Assembly: GCF_015206815.1 (NCBI RefSeq) | Contig: NZ_JADEXZ010000064.1 | Location: 1 to 34,204 of the forward strand | Source: Fortiea sp. LEGE XX443 | GTDB taxonomy: Bacteria; Cyanobacteriota; Cyanobacteriia; Cyanobacteriales; Nostocaceae | Length of the DNA stretch: 34,204 nucleotides | Reading direction: 5' to 3' | Shown: one piece after another, positions 8,182 through 15,630 of the stretch | How positions within the stretch are numbered: position 1 is the first letter of the stretch | Layout of the letters: each line of letters opens with the position of its first letter | Notes under the pieces: generated by a model | What the model saw: only the letters and a program-made list of their open reading frames with translations | Told to the model about the DNA's origin: nothing | Database searches by the model: none | Made by a program: the position numbers and the translations under genes

Positions 8182-8325
8182 GCGTTGCTGAATTTAGGGA
8201 TGAAATAATGAACCGCAAAGTACGCATTCTCTACGAGAGGCTTCCGCCAACGCGCAGCGTCTCGTAGAGAATAAGAGGTTTTGAGAGATAAATATCAGAA
8301 AATCATCCCGCATTTATGCAACACC
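8181..8325. mobile_element. 145-bp MITE with 8-bp target duplication
   Basis: Ends are imperfect inverted repeats about 22 bases long: left GGCGTTGCTGAATTTAGGGA, right (read inward) GGTGTTGCATAAATGCGGGA, both followed by TGA. The element is flanked on both sides by GAAAATTA (8173-8180 and 8326-8333), an 8-bp target-site duplication. It has no transposase ORF, so it must have been moved by an IS elsewhere. It carries a nested palindrome. The TIR has some look of IS5/IS903-type ends, but I cannot assign the parent family. Confidence 0.85.
8226..8272. repeat. Palindromic dispersed repeat inside the MITE
   Basis: A perfect 13-bp stem, ATTCTCTACGAGA at 8226-8238 with its complement at 8260-8272, encloses a GC-rich 21-base loop (GGCTTCCGCC ... 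GCAGCG). The GC-rich core differs from the AT-rich MITE ends and looks like a second repeat inserted into the first. Confidence 0.75.
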
Positions 8326-8372
8326 GAAAATTAATATATATAAACATTGAATGCGATCGCAACATCACATTA

Positions 8373-8822
8373 TTATCTAGGCAAGAACGATTTCACTAAT
8401 GGGATTCCCCCAATTATGACAAAAAGTGACCCCATACCAGTAAACATAGCAGGTAAGAACCATAAATCGAACCAAGAGTTAATTGTGGCAGATTTTAGCT
8501 GTTGAGGATTGTAAAGAATTTCTACTTGTTGACCTTTGGTATATGCTGGTGGGTTACTACCACTATTGGCTTCAAATTCTGTTGGCTCACCAGAACTTGC
8601 AGTAAATTTTATCACTGGATAATAAACAGTGGAAGAGTAGCCGTTGCTACCTCTAGATGTATGTCTCACTAAATCAATCACAGTTCCTTGTGCTGAAATT
8701 GACTTGCCAATAAAATTGCGAGTATTCACTCCAATTATGATGCCAGTGATCATAAAAATGCTGCCAATACCAGCGAATATAGAACCAAATACACGAAAAA
8801 AGGTTATATCTTCATTAACCAT
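8373..8822 (-). CDS. DUF3592 membrane protein
   Basis: A 149-residue protein with hydrophobic helices at about 8-31 (FRVFGSIFAGIGSIFMITGI) and 122-145, flanking a soluble beta-rich domain of about 90 residues. The middle contains GTVIDLV ... YYPVIKFTASSGEPTEFEA and VEILYNPQQLKSA, the typical strand pattern of DUF3592, an OB-like domain of unknown role in membrane proteins. It has no operon partner: the next gene leftward is on the other strand and the next minus-strand gene starts 103 bases upstream. The function is unknown. Confidence 0.75.
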   Translation of the reverse strand: MVNEDITFFRVFGSIFAGIGSIFMITGIIIGVNTRNFIGKSISAQGTVIDLVRHTSRGSNGYSSTVYYPVIKFTASSGEPTEFEANSGSNPPAYTKGQQVEILYNPQQLKSATINSWFDLWFLPAMFTGMGSLFVIIGGIPLVKSFLPR

Positions 8823-8925
8823 ATTATTTTTAACATTTAGGTAGCTATTTGCCCTTGAGTAGTAAAAATTTGATACATCATAATTTATAATTCTGATTTA
8901 GCAAAGGCGATTTAGATAAGAATAT

Positions 8926-9894
8926 CTAGATTTGGCGATCGCTGCGATTATGGGGTAAGTCAAAATTAATTACGGGGCCTACTGGCACAATGCCATTTGG
9001 ATTCAATTCTGGTAAACCTACATAATAAAGTTGTTTAACATGACTGATATTACACCATTGTTTGACACCAGGAAATTGATATAACTCTCGGCAATAGTTC
9101 CAGAGATTGGGATAATCAACCAAGCGCTTGATATTACACTTAAATAGACTATAATATGCCAGGTCAAATCTAAATAGCGTCGTAAACAAACACCAATCTG
9201 CTAAGGTGGTTTCTTCACCGCAGAGATATGGTTGTTTACCTAAAATTTTTTCCCAGTATTCAAGCGCTAGAAATAATTCTTTTAGAGCTTGTTCATAGGC
9301 AGTTTGAGATGCAGCAAAACCAGTACGATACACACCATTATTAATCGGTTGGTAAATGGCATCAATCGTTTCATCAATTAAAGTTTGCAGCGACTTTGGA
9401 TAAAAATCTACAATCTTCTCAGCAAAGAAATTAAATTCTGTATTCAGCATTTGAATAATTTGGCGAGATTCATTGTTGATAATTGTTTGTGTATGTTTAT
9501 CCCACAATACTGGGACTGTAACTCGCCCGGTATAAGTTGGATTAGCTTTGGTGTAAATTTGCCAAAGATAATCAGCTTGATTAACTTTATCTCGAATACA
9601 TCCAGGTTTATCTGAGAACTTCCATCCTTGGTTGCTAATTACGGGGTCAACAATAGAAAGACCAATAACTTTCTCAAGCCCTTTCAATGCTCGTAATAAA
9701 ACGGTGCGATGCGCCCAAGGACAACCTAAAGAAACATACAGATGATATCTGCCTGCTTCTGCTCTAAATCCACTGGCTCCATCTGCTGTAATCTTATGAT
9801 GAAATTGCGTTGGTATTCGCTGAAACTCGCCGCTTTCATTACGTTCTGTCCAGGTGGTTGTCCATTGGCCGTTAACTAATTTACCTAATGCCAT
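8926..9894 (-). CDS. Glutathionyl-hydroquinone reductase (Xi-class GST)
   Basis: These enzymes reduce glutathionyl-hydroquinones with glutathione and recycle quinones trapped as GSH adducts. The thioredoxin-like N-terminal half carries the family-specific YVSLGCPWAHRTVLL with the catalytic Cys58 (CPWA), then VTVPVLWDKHTQTIINNES (cis-Pro and Glu-Ser of the GSH site); the helical C-terminal half has LGKQPYLCGEETTLADWCLF. I use ATG 9894 (MALGKLVNGQW) because AGGA lies six bases upstream; the frame remains open to TTG 9927 without such a site. It lies 25 bases downstream of a dioxygenase remnant and of a MarR gene on the same strand, which suggests a quinone or aromatic stress regulon. Confidence 0.88.
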   Translation of the reverse strand: MALGKLVNGQWTTTWTERNESGEFQRIPTQFHHKITADGASGFRAEAGRYHLYVSLGCPWAHRTVLLRALKGLEKVIGLSIVDPVISNQGWKFSDKPGCIRDKVNQADYLWQIYTKANPTYTGRVTVPVLWDKHTQTIINNESRQIIQMLNTEFNFFAEKIVDFYPKSLQTLIDETIDAIYQPINNGVYRTGFAASQTAYEQALKELFLALEYWEKILGKQPYLCGEETTLADWCLFTTLFRFDLAYYSLFKCNIKRLVDYPNLWNYCRELYQFPGVKQWCNISHVKQLYYVGLPELNPNGIVPVGPVINFDLPHNRSDRQI

Positions 9895-9919
9895 ATTTTT
9901 TCCTGTATTCATTTGTTTT

Positions 9920-10147
9920 TTAATCAAAAGCGTCAGCTGCTATGCTGAACACGCCGTAAGTATAGCTGCTATGGAGTTGCTTACCTCTGGCATTTTCACC
10001 ACTCGCTCCCAAAGCCACAAAAAACGGGAGTAAGTGTTCTTCTGTGGGATGGTTATCTAAAGCGTATGGAGTGAGTTGGCGATAGTTTAGCAGTCTTTGT
10101 ATATCATTTTGAGCGATCGCTTGTGCTAACCACTCATCAAATCTCAA
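9920..10147 (-). pseudogene. C-terminal remnant of an extradiol (LigB/DODA-type) dioxygenase
   Basis: The 75-residue open frame (FDEWLAQAIAQNDIQRLLNY ... NHPTEEHLLPFFVALGASG ... LHSSYTYGVFSIAADAF) is the end of the roughly 260-residue 4,5-DOPA dioxygenase/YgiD family, which opens catechol rings using a non-haem metal. The NHPTEEHLLPF His is one of the conserved active-site positions, but the N-terminal two thirds with the other metal ligands are gone: a stop (TAA at 10157-10159) precedes it in frame and only a TTG could start it. I found no trace of the missing part before the MarR gene. A dead gene, or a stub still transcribed with the GST. Confidence 0.8.
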
Positions 10148-10265
10148 CTCTTCTAGTTAGTTTATTTTTAGTTAGAACCATTTGCCAAAATTTTTCGGGA
10201 AGAGTTGAATCATTTCTGTAAACTAGCGTTCCAAAGTAGGTAGATTGCTATAAGAAATTTCAACC

Positions 10266-10712
10266 CTAAAAAGCCAAACGCAAGCGATTTAGTAAAACTC
10301 GCAACAGTTCTAATTCAGACGTTTCAAACTGCTCAAAACGTTCTTTCAGGTAAGCAATATGAGCAGGAAATATGACCTCAAACAAGGCTTCGCCTTCATG
10401 AGTGAGTTTAACAATCACGCTACGACGATTGTCAGCAGGGATTTCTCGCAGTACTAGGTTTTTTTTCTCTAGGCGATCCATCACGCCTGTAAGTGTTCCT
10501 TTGGTGATTAAAGTTTTCTCACCAATTTCTCCCATACACATACCAGATGTGTTACCCAGAGTTGCAATTACATCAAATTGCGCTGGTGTGAGGTCAAATT
10601 GTCGTACATGGGCTTCTGAGTAAGTGGAAAACGCTTGATAGGCTCGTACCAGTTCACGCATTGTTGGAATAAAAGGTTCTGTAGCCGCCGCTTTGGCTGA
10701 ATAATCAGACAT
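10266..10712 (-). CDS. MarR-family transcriptional regulator
   Basis: A 148-residue winged-helix protein. Residues about 41-115 hold the DNA-binding domain: LTPAQFDVIATLGNTSGMCM, then the recognition helix in LITKGTLTGVMDRLEKKNLV and the wing with REIPADNRRSVIVKLTHEG. The terminal helices form the dimer arm. MarR proteins are usually repressors released by phenolic ligands or by Cys oxidation; one Cys is present in GMCMGE. It lies upstream of the dioxygenase stub and the hydroquinone reductase on the same strand, so these are its probable targets. A similar MarR protein, ChlR, activates low-oxygen tetrapyrrole genes in Synechocystis; nothing here shows it is that protein. Confidence 0.9.
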   Translation of the reverse strand: MSDYSAKAAATEPFIPTMRELVRAYQAFSTYSEAHVRQFDLTPAQFDVIATLGNTSGMCMGEIGEKTLITKGTLTGVMDRLEKKNLVLREIPADNRRSVIVKLTHEGEALFEVIFPAHIAYLKERFEQFETSELELLRVLLNRLRLAF

Positions 10713-10822
10713 GAGAATACATAATTTAAACAGACTATTCTAACTAGAACATAAATATAAAAACTAAGCATCAAGGCGAAGATTTCACCTCATGCTTTAT
10801 CTAACTGGCAAATATTGTATTA

Positions 10823-11461
10823 TTAGTGCATTTCGTCGTATTCTGGCGCTTCAACTCGTCTAGTTTCTGCACGCGAAGGTGGGAGAAATTCAGCCCGACG
10901 TACAGGAACCAAAGGTGTCGTAGAACCTTGATAGGGATGAATTACCTGCACTGTACGGGTAGGACGGTTACGTGGAGCAAATAAAGCCAATACTCCAGCA
11001 ACCACAATACCACCACCAACAGTCAGTGTCGCGCCTCCCACAGCCCAAATAATGGGTGATGTCCACCAAGCATTTTGAGTTTGGAACGCTTCAGATGCTA
11101 CTGGTTTTTGGTTAGTTTGTGCGAATTGCAACTGTTGAGCGTTGAAGGTGTCGAGTAGTCGTTGGTTCTGCACCCTTAACTGTTCGTTATCGTTTTTTAA
11201 ACGATCCATGTCAGTTTTTAACTGATTAAATTCTGCCCGTTGCTCAGGATTTGTTGCAGTGGGTGGCTGAATATTGGGATAGGGTTGTCCGTAGATGGAA
11301 GGATATTGCACTGGTGGCTGTAGCTGAGGTGCAACTACAGTGGGCATTTGGGGGGGAACAGCGAAGTTAGGTTGTAAGGGATTATTTGTTCCCTTGAGCA
11401 AAACAAGAGCCGCCAGCCCAGCGACAGCAACTCCACCGATAAATGCCATGCTCTCACTCAT
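10823..11461 (-). CDS. Hypothetical two-helix membrane protein with coiled coil
   Basis: 212 residues that I do not recognise. Residues 5-23 (MAFIGGVAVAGLAALVLL) form a membrane helix, 30-70 are Pro/Gln-rich, 73-112 (AEFNQLKTDMDRLKNDNEQL) form a coiled coil, and 134-162 (SPIIWAVGGATLTVGGGIVV) form a Gly-rich second membrane helix. The tail is basic and disordered. The shape suggests a membrane-attached structural or assembly factor, perhaps homo-oligomeric through the coiled coil. It stands alone on the minus strand between MarR and trpA. ATG 11461 is followed at once by the first helix, which supports this start. Confidence 0.7.
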   Translation of the reverse strand: MSESMAFIGGVAVAGLAALVLLKGTNNPLQPNFAVPPQMPTVVAPQLQPPVQYPSIYGQPYPNIQPPTATNPEQRAEFNQLKTDMDRLKNDNEQLRVQNQRLLDTFNAQQLQFAQTNQKPVASEAFQTQNAWWTSPIIWAVGGATLTVGGGIVVAGVLALFAPRNRPTRTVQVIHPYQGSTTPLVPVRRAEFLPPSRAETRRVEAPEYDEMH

Positions 11462-11713
11462 CGCCTTTGCCCCTCAACTGCGACGTAATTATTGTTTGTG
11501 ACTGACACACTCTCACACTCATAATCTTTTACTTACTCAATTTCACCTAACACTCAAGTATAAGCGGCAGTATCAGCTAGTTTTTTACAGCCTGCAATCT
11601 GCTGTTAATATTCAAGACCATAAATGTCAAATTGTCTACTAAACCAGCGTAAAAAAACTGCACTGTTATACATTCTTAATCTACTTTTTCTGAGGTGGCA
11701 AGAAAGTGGTGGG

Positions 11714-12523
11714 TCATAATTCTTCTTTATTCCCGATCGCAGCTTTGAGACTTTGACAAAATTGGGCGATCGCATTCAGCCCTTGCTCTGGTGTTCCTTC
11801 TGCCAAACGTTTGACAAAAGCACTACCGACAATGGCCGCATCCGCTCCCCAATCTTTTACCTGACGGGCTTGTTCAACTTGGGAAATCCCAAAACCTACA
11901 CCGATGGGCTTGTCAGTAACATTACGAATTTGTTGCAATAAATCTGACACACGCATTTCTATTTGCGATCGCATCCCTGTAACACCAGTCACACTAACCA
12001 AATAAATAAATCCTTGGGAAGCACGGGCGATGGACTCGATTCTGTCAGCAGAACTAGTAGGCGCTACCAATAAAGTTAAGTCAATCCCCGTCTCACTAGC
12101 AGGTTTGAGCAACCCAGCCGCTTCTTCTAGGGGTAAATCAGGTACTACCAACCCTGCTACCCCTACATCTGCTATTTGCTGGAGAAATTTTTCAACCCCG
12201 CGATGTAAAATCGGGTTGTAGTAGGTAAAAAGAATAATGGGTGCTTGTAAGGTGGGGGTAATTCCTTGCAGCATTTCTAGAACGCCTTCTAAATTCGTTC
12301 CCTTTTGCAAAGCGCGGGTAGCTGCCGCTTGAATTACTGGCCCATCTGCAAGAGGATCAGAATAGGGAACACCCAATTCAATTATGTCAGCACCACTGCG
12401 ATCAAGAGTCTGCAACGCGGTTGCGGTTGTTGCTAAATCTGGATCGCCAGCAGTAATGAATGGAATCAGAGCGCACTCTTGATTCCGTTTTAAGATTTCA
12501 AAGCGATCAGTAATGGCGGTCAT
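11714..12523 (-). CDS. trpA: Tryptophan synthase alpha chain
   Basis: TrpA cleaves indole-3-glycerol phosphate to indole and glyceraldehyde 3-phosphate; indole then tunnels to TrpB. The 269-residue TIM barrel has both catalytic residues at the canonical numbers: Glu49 in [17 protein letters not shown] and Asp60 in the same motif. The phosphate-binding [11 protein letters not shown] and the [14 protein letters not shown] loop are present. It is the last gene of a minus-strand run after ndhL and DUF3007, an order I recall from other cyanobacteria; here a 181-base gap with heptamer repeats separates it from DUF3007, so it may have its own promoter. No other trp gene is in the window. Confidence 0.97.
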   Translation of the reverse strand: MTAITDRFEILKRNQECALIPFITAGDPDLATTATALQTLDRSGADIIELGVPYSDPLADGPVIQAAATRALQKGTNLEGVLEMLQGITPTLQAPIILFTYYNPILHRGVEKFLQQIADVGVAGLVVPDLPLEEAAGLLKPASETGIDLTLLVAPTSSADRIESIARASQGFIYLVSVTGVTGMRSQIEMRVSDLLQQIRNVTDKPIGVGFGISQVEQARQVKDWGADAAIVGSAFVKRLAEGTPEQGLNAIAQFCQSLKAAIGNKEEL

Positions 12524-12641
12524 TAGTCAAGAGTCAATGTCAGGTATCAATAGTCAAAAGAATTCACAAGAAACCAGAAAACGGTAATCCTTATAGAAAT
12601 CGATATCTCGCACTTTCGGAATCGTGAACAGAAAAATTGCC

Positions 12642-12690
12642 TGTTCCCTGTTCCCTGTTCCCTTCTTCAATGACTATTGACTATTGACTC
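12642..12690. repeat. Two heptamer tandem repeats
   Basis: TGTTCCC is repeated three times (12642-12662), and GACTATT twice and partly a third time (12672-12690). A partial inverse of the second motif (CAATAGTCA) lies at 12549-12557 and could fold back on it. Both units are seven bases, the usual unit of Nostoc tandem repeats. Confidence 0.7.
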
Positions 12691-12704
12691 ATAAAATGAT
12701 CACT

Positions 12705-13016
12705 TTACACCTGAGATTGCTTTTCTTCTTCAATCTCAGCTTGAATTTTTGCTAGTTCTTCAGGTGTAAGTTCGTCTAAGCGCTTTTGAAAAAAAGCTTG
12801 TTCATACTCTTCCCGTTGTTGATGGTAGGTCATGTTTTTATTCATGGCACGGTAAGCATAAGTACTTACCCAACCAATCAATCCCATAACCAGCACAACT
12901 TGGCTCCATATCCCAGCTTGTTGACCATCTAAACCAACCAGATGTAATCCTACATAAGCCAAGCCGCCAGCAATAAAAACACCCAAACCAATTCCAAGAG
13001 CGTCGATGCGTCGCAT
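12705..13016 (-). CDS. DUF3007 membrane protein
   Basis: A 103-residue protein with two membrane helices (about 8-27, LGIGLGVFIAGGLAYVGLHL, and 38-55, WSQVVLVMGLIGWVSTYAYR) and an acidic helical tail (LTPEELAKIQAEIEEEKQ). DUF3007 is found in cyanobacteria and plastid-bearing plants, so a thylakoid role is likely. It starts 24 bases after ndhL, which argues for one transcript and a link with NDH-1 or cyclic electron flow. That link is an inference from position and distribution only. Confidence 0.8.
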   Translation of the reverse strand: MRRIDALGIGLGVFIAGGLAYVGLHLVGLDGQQAGIWSQVVLVMGLIGWVSTYAYRAMNKNMTYHQQREEYEQAFFQKRLDELTPEELAKIQAEIEEEKQSQV

Positions 13017-13040
13017 GAGAGTTATGACCTACCAATCTCG

Positions 13041-13253
13041 TTAAACTTCAATTTTGCGCGGCTGTGGTCGCAAATTGACAAATGGCGATAGAACTAATAA
13101 ACCGGGAAAGAAGAAGAAAACCAAAAAGTACATAAAAGCACGCTCTATTGAGCTAACGACATACCAGCGCTGCTTTAGGTAAAACATAACAGCAACAGGC
13201 ATTACTAGTAAGTAAGCTCCAGCCAACATCAGATACAGCAGGGCTACGATCAT
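13041..13253 (-). CDS. ndhL: NAD(P)H-quinone oxidoreductase subunit L
   Basis: A 70-residue protein, the usual size of NdhL, a small membrane subunit specific to photosynthetic NDH-1, which takes electrons from ferredoxin to plastoquinone in respiration, cyclic flow and CO2 uptake. Two membrane helices are clear: [20 protein letters not shown] (about 5-25) and [20 protein letters not shown] (about 39-58), joined by the conserved [15 protein letters not shown]. The ATG at 13253 fits the family start. It heads the minus-strand set ndhL-DUF3007-trpA. Confidence 0.92.
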   Translation of the reverse strand: MIVALLYLMLAGAYLLVMPVAVMFYLKQRWYVVSSIERAFMYFLVFFFFPGLLVLSPFVNLRPQPRKIEV

Positions 13254-13605
13254 AGATTTTTTCTCTTTGTAGATAAGGCCATTCAGTGCATCTGTTTTCC
13301 ATCATAGGCTGAACACGCAGCTTGAGGAAAGTCTGATTAATCTAACTGTAGAAGAATTCAGCACTTTTACCTGGACAAAATCTAAGATGGTGCTATAATG
13401 GCAAAGCCAGTAACAAATAAGTGTTGTTGTTTAGCCAAGTTTAAAGTGCTTGTCCAAAAGTTAGAGATTGCAAAAAAACAATCTGGCGATCGCCCAACAT
13501 AGACAAACTTTCTTAAATCTAGTTGCACAAAATGCACAATTGATGCTGGAATAGATGAGGAGGTATTTGCTGCCTCCACAAAACAACGGACTCCTCATTA
13601 AACTT
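13254..13605. other. Divergent region between ndhL and tRNA-Leu
   Basis: No coding sequence is apparent. It holds the promoter candidate at 13372-13399, facing the tRNA, and should also hold the ndhL promoter on the minus strand. One HIP1 site (GGCGATCGCC) lies near 13484-13493. Confidence 0.5.
13372..13399 (+). promoter_or_regulatory. Sigma-70 type promoter for tRNA-Leu
   Basis: TGGACA (13372-13377) and a perfect TATAAT (13394-13399) are 16 bases apart. The tRNA begins about 200 bases downstream, a long leader, so a nearer promoter may also exist. Confidence 0.55.
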
Positions 13606-13989
13606 GGGGGTGTGGCGGAATGGCAGACGCTACGGACTTAGCTAACTGAGCCTTGAGGAAGAAATTCTTCAAGTGGAAGCTCTCAAACTCAGGGAAACCT
13701 AAATCTGTTTACAGACAAGGCAATCCTGAGCCAAGCCAAAAACAGTGCTGAGTTAAAAGTGCTGAGTTCTGAGTAAGTTTAAAGCTCATACTCTAGGATT
13801 TTAACTCACAGTTTTAGGAAGGTGCAGAGACTCGACGGGAGCTACCCTAACGTAAAGGCGAGGGTAAAGGGAGAGTCCAATTCTCAAAACCTAAGGTGGC
13901 TAGAACTATCAGGTAGTAGTGAAAGCTGCAAGAGAATGAAAATCCGTTGACCTTAAACGGTCGTGAGGGTTCAAGTCCCTCCACCCCCA
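13606..13989 (+). tRNA. trnL-UAA: tRNA-Leu(UAA), interrupted by a group I intron
   Basis: The 5' exon is 13606-13639 and the 3' exon 13939-13989. GGGGGTG (13606-13612) pairs with CACCCCC (13982-13988), A13989 is the discriminator and CCA is not encoded. The anticodon stem ACGGA/TCCGT encloses the loop CTTAAAA, so the anticodon is UAA and the intron splits it after U34. GGTTCAAGTCC gives the T arm, and the long variable arm (TTGACCTTAAACGGTCGTGA) is that of a class II tRNA. It is followed by an intrinsic terminator. Confidence 0.97.
13640..13938 (+). ncRNA. Self-splicing group I intron of tRNA-Leu(UAA)
   Basis: A 299-base intron ending in the conserved G. The core elements can be read: Q as AATCCTGAGCC (13722-13732), R with AGACTCGACGGGAGCTACC near 13826-13845, and S as AAGGGAGAGTCC (13867-13878), which together form the P7 guanosine site. 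It lacks an ORF. The variable P6b arm contains GCTGAGT, TAAAAGT, GCTGAGT and TCTGAGT (13747-13774), the NNTGAGT-type heptamers known from Nostoc introns. This is the ancient intron shared by cyanobacteria and plastids. Confidence 0.95.
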
Positions 13990-14000
13990 CTAAAAAACAG

Positions 14001-14034
14001 AGCCTGCTTAGTTTATCTAAGCAGGCTTAACTTT
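14001..14034 (+). terminator. Intrinsic terminator after tRNA-Leu
   Basis: AGCCTGCTTAG (14001-14011) pairs perfectly with CTAAGCAGGCT (14017-14027) around a TTTAT loop and is followed by TAACTTTT. It lies 11 bases past the tRNA. Confidence 0.85.
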
Positions 14035-14246
14035 TGCCGCAACTTCACAAAAAAATGGTATAACTACCTAAAGCGGAAACGGGAATTTAAATTTTTGATG
14101 AAGAATACAAATGAGCGCTACAAAGATATACGGATTAAGTTTAGATATTCTTCATACTTATAAGCTCAGGAAAGCATAAAGTAAAAAAAACACTAAACAC
14201 TAATCTTATAAGCTTTTTATTAATTAGTAGCTTTCTTTGTGAATTT

Positions 14247-15266
14247 ATGCTTACTACATCAATATCTCACAAAATTGATTGGATTGATTTCTGGAAAGGC
14301 ATAGGAATTTTTTCAGTTGTTTTTTCCCACGTAGTGGAAGAAGGAGTATCAGAGTACCTGTACTGGTTTCATATGCCGCTATTCTTTTTCATCAGCGGTT
14401 TTTTGTATAAGGATAAGTATGATTACAAAACCTATTTCCAGAAAAAATTTTCTAGTCTGCTAGTACCTTACTTCTCGTTTCTACTGCTTTATAGTGGGTT
14501 GCAAAGTTTAAGCTACGTGGCAAAAGCAATCAAGTCTGATAGCATATTGCCTCTTAACGAGCTAGTATCGTTCACAGTTGCTTATTTATACAACCAAATT
14601 TATGGTGGAGCTTTACTTGCTAACTGGTTTGGAGTCTTTTGGTTTGTTACCTGCTTGTTTATGACTCAGCAAATATACAACTTTATCTATAAGGAGTTTG
14701 GGATTAACAACACGCTGATGATATCTATAATGCTTGTCTCATATGGACTAGCAATGGCTGAGTTTTGGCTTTTAAAGACACCAAATTATTTCTGGAATAT
14801 CAACGTTGTTTGTATGGCTCTGCCTTTTTACTGGCTGGGACACCTTTACGCTAAACACCGTTTAGAGAGTAATCACAATCTAGCCTTCATCGCAGTAATA
14901 GTCTTTTTTACTGCCATAGCTCTTCATCAATTGGGTATACAACCAAACTTCTCTATGAAAGGAGGTAACTATGGGATTGTATTTTATAGTCCGATAGTTG
15001 CCCTGGCAGGTATTGTATTTACTCAGAATATAGCCAAGATTTTGAGTCAAAATAAACATTTACTTCGTATAATGAGTGCATTAGGCGCGGCTTCGATGAT
15101 AATTATGTATTTGCATCAGCCAATCCAGTTAACTATGCGGGACATTCCTATTTTAGCTAATACATTATTAAGAATAGCTACTGCGTTAATATTCTCTTAT
15201 ATTGCTTACAAAATAGTTGTTAGGTTTAAACTTTTAAGTAAGTATTTTCTTGGAACTACAAACTAA
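14247..15266 (+). CDS. Membrane acyltransferase 3 family protein
   Basis: 339 residues with about ten membrane helices. The N-terminal KIDWIDFWKGIGIFSVVFSHV followed by YWFHMPLFFFISGFLY is the acyltransferase 3 (OafA/WecH/NodX) signature: the His of FSHV is the likely catalytic residue and the second motif lies at the membrane face. Such proteins put acetyl or other acyl groups on exported sugars. No sugar-biosynthesis genes are near. It lies alone between tRNA-Leu and typA, is AT-rich with many TTT/ATA codons compared with typA, and its ribosome site is weak, all consistent with later arrival. The substrate cannot be read. Confidence 0.85.
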   Translation: MLTTSISHKIDWIDFWKGIGIFSVVFSHVVEEGVSEYLYWFHMPLFFFISGFLYKDKYDYKTYFQKKFSSLLVPYFSFLLLYSGLQSLSYVAKAIKSDSILPLNELVSFTVAYLYNQIYGGALLANWFGVFWFVTCLFMTQQIYNFIYKEFGINNTLMISIMLVSYGLAMAEFWLLKTPNYFWNINVVCMALPFYWLGHLYAKHRLESNHNLAFIAVIVFFTAIALHQLGIQPNFSMKGGNYGIVFYSPIVALAGIVFTQNIAKILSQNKHLLRIMSALGAASMIIMYLHQPIQLTMRDIPILANTLLRIATALIFSYIAYKIVVRFKLLSKYFLGTTN

Positions 15267-15630
15267 AGCAATCTGAGAATATTCACTTTTTGGCGCTACT
15301 TACTATAGCAATCCTAAATTAGTTATGAGCGAGAAAATGCCTAAAAACTTTATTGATTGATACGTATTTTTAATCTCAGTATTTTCTCACAGTTCAATTC
15401 AGACTGCTAGAGAATTCTTATTTATATTGGGTACAGTTAGGACAAACCTATCTAAAAGCACTCCATGCTTGAAAAAGCAACCTTGACAAACCTCATCGTA
15501 ATTGTGTCAATTACGCTAGAATTGTTAAAGGTTCTTTACAGAATTTGCAGATCATCCCCAATTCTGTTAAGACAACCTAGCACTTACATGTAAATCTACA
15601 AAACCCCTTTAGAGTTCACACTAAGCTTCT
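15267..15630. other. Leader region of typA
   Basis: No ORF. A perfect inverted repeat GTAATTGTGTCAATTAC (15498-15514) lies 10 bases after a TTGACA (15483-15488). There is no well-spaced -10 box for that TTGACA, so the promoter is not settled. The palindrome could be an operator or a weak hairpin. Confidence 0.35.

Noticed and set aside
10266-10712. MarR gene as ChlR, the activator of the acsF/heme oxygenase/hemN cluster
   Set aside because: It is 13 kb away, beside quinone-related genes, and nothing in the sequence singles it out from other MarR proteins.
12642-12690. CRISPR array
   Set aside because: Units are seven bases without spacers; these are tandem repeats. No CRISPR-like array was seen anywhere in the window.
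13606-13989. Two separate tRNA halves or a tRNA pseudogene
   Set aside because: The exons join to a perfect class II tRNA and the interior has all group I core elements.
13963-14163. ORF of 66 codons over the tRNA-Leu end
   Set aside because: Overlaps the tRNA and its terminator, and the peptide has no protein-like features.
15498-15514. NtcA site upstream of typA
   Set aside because: GTA and TAC are 11 bases apart instead of the eight required, and no -10 box lies at the usual distance.
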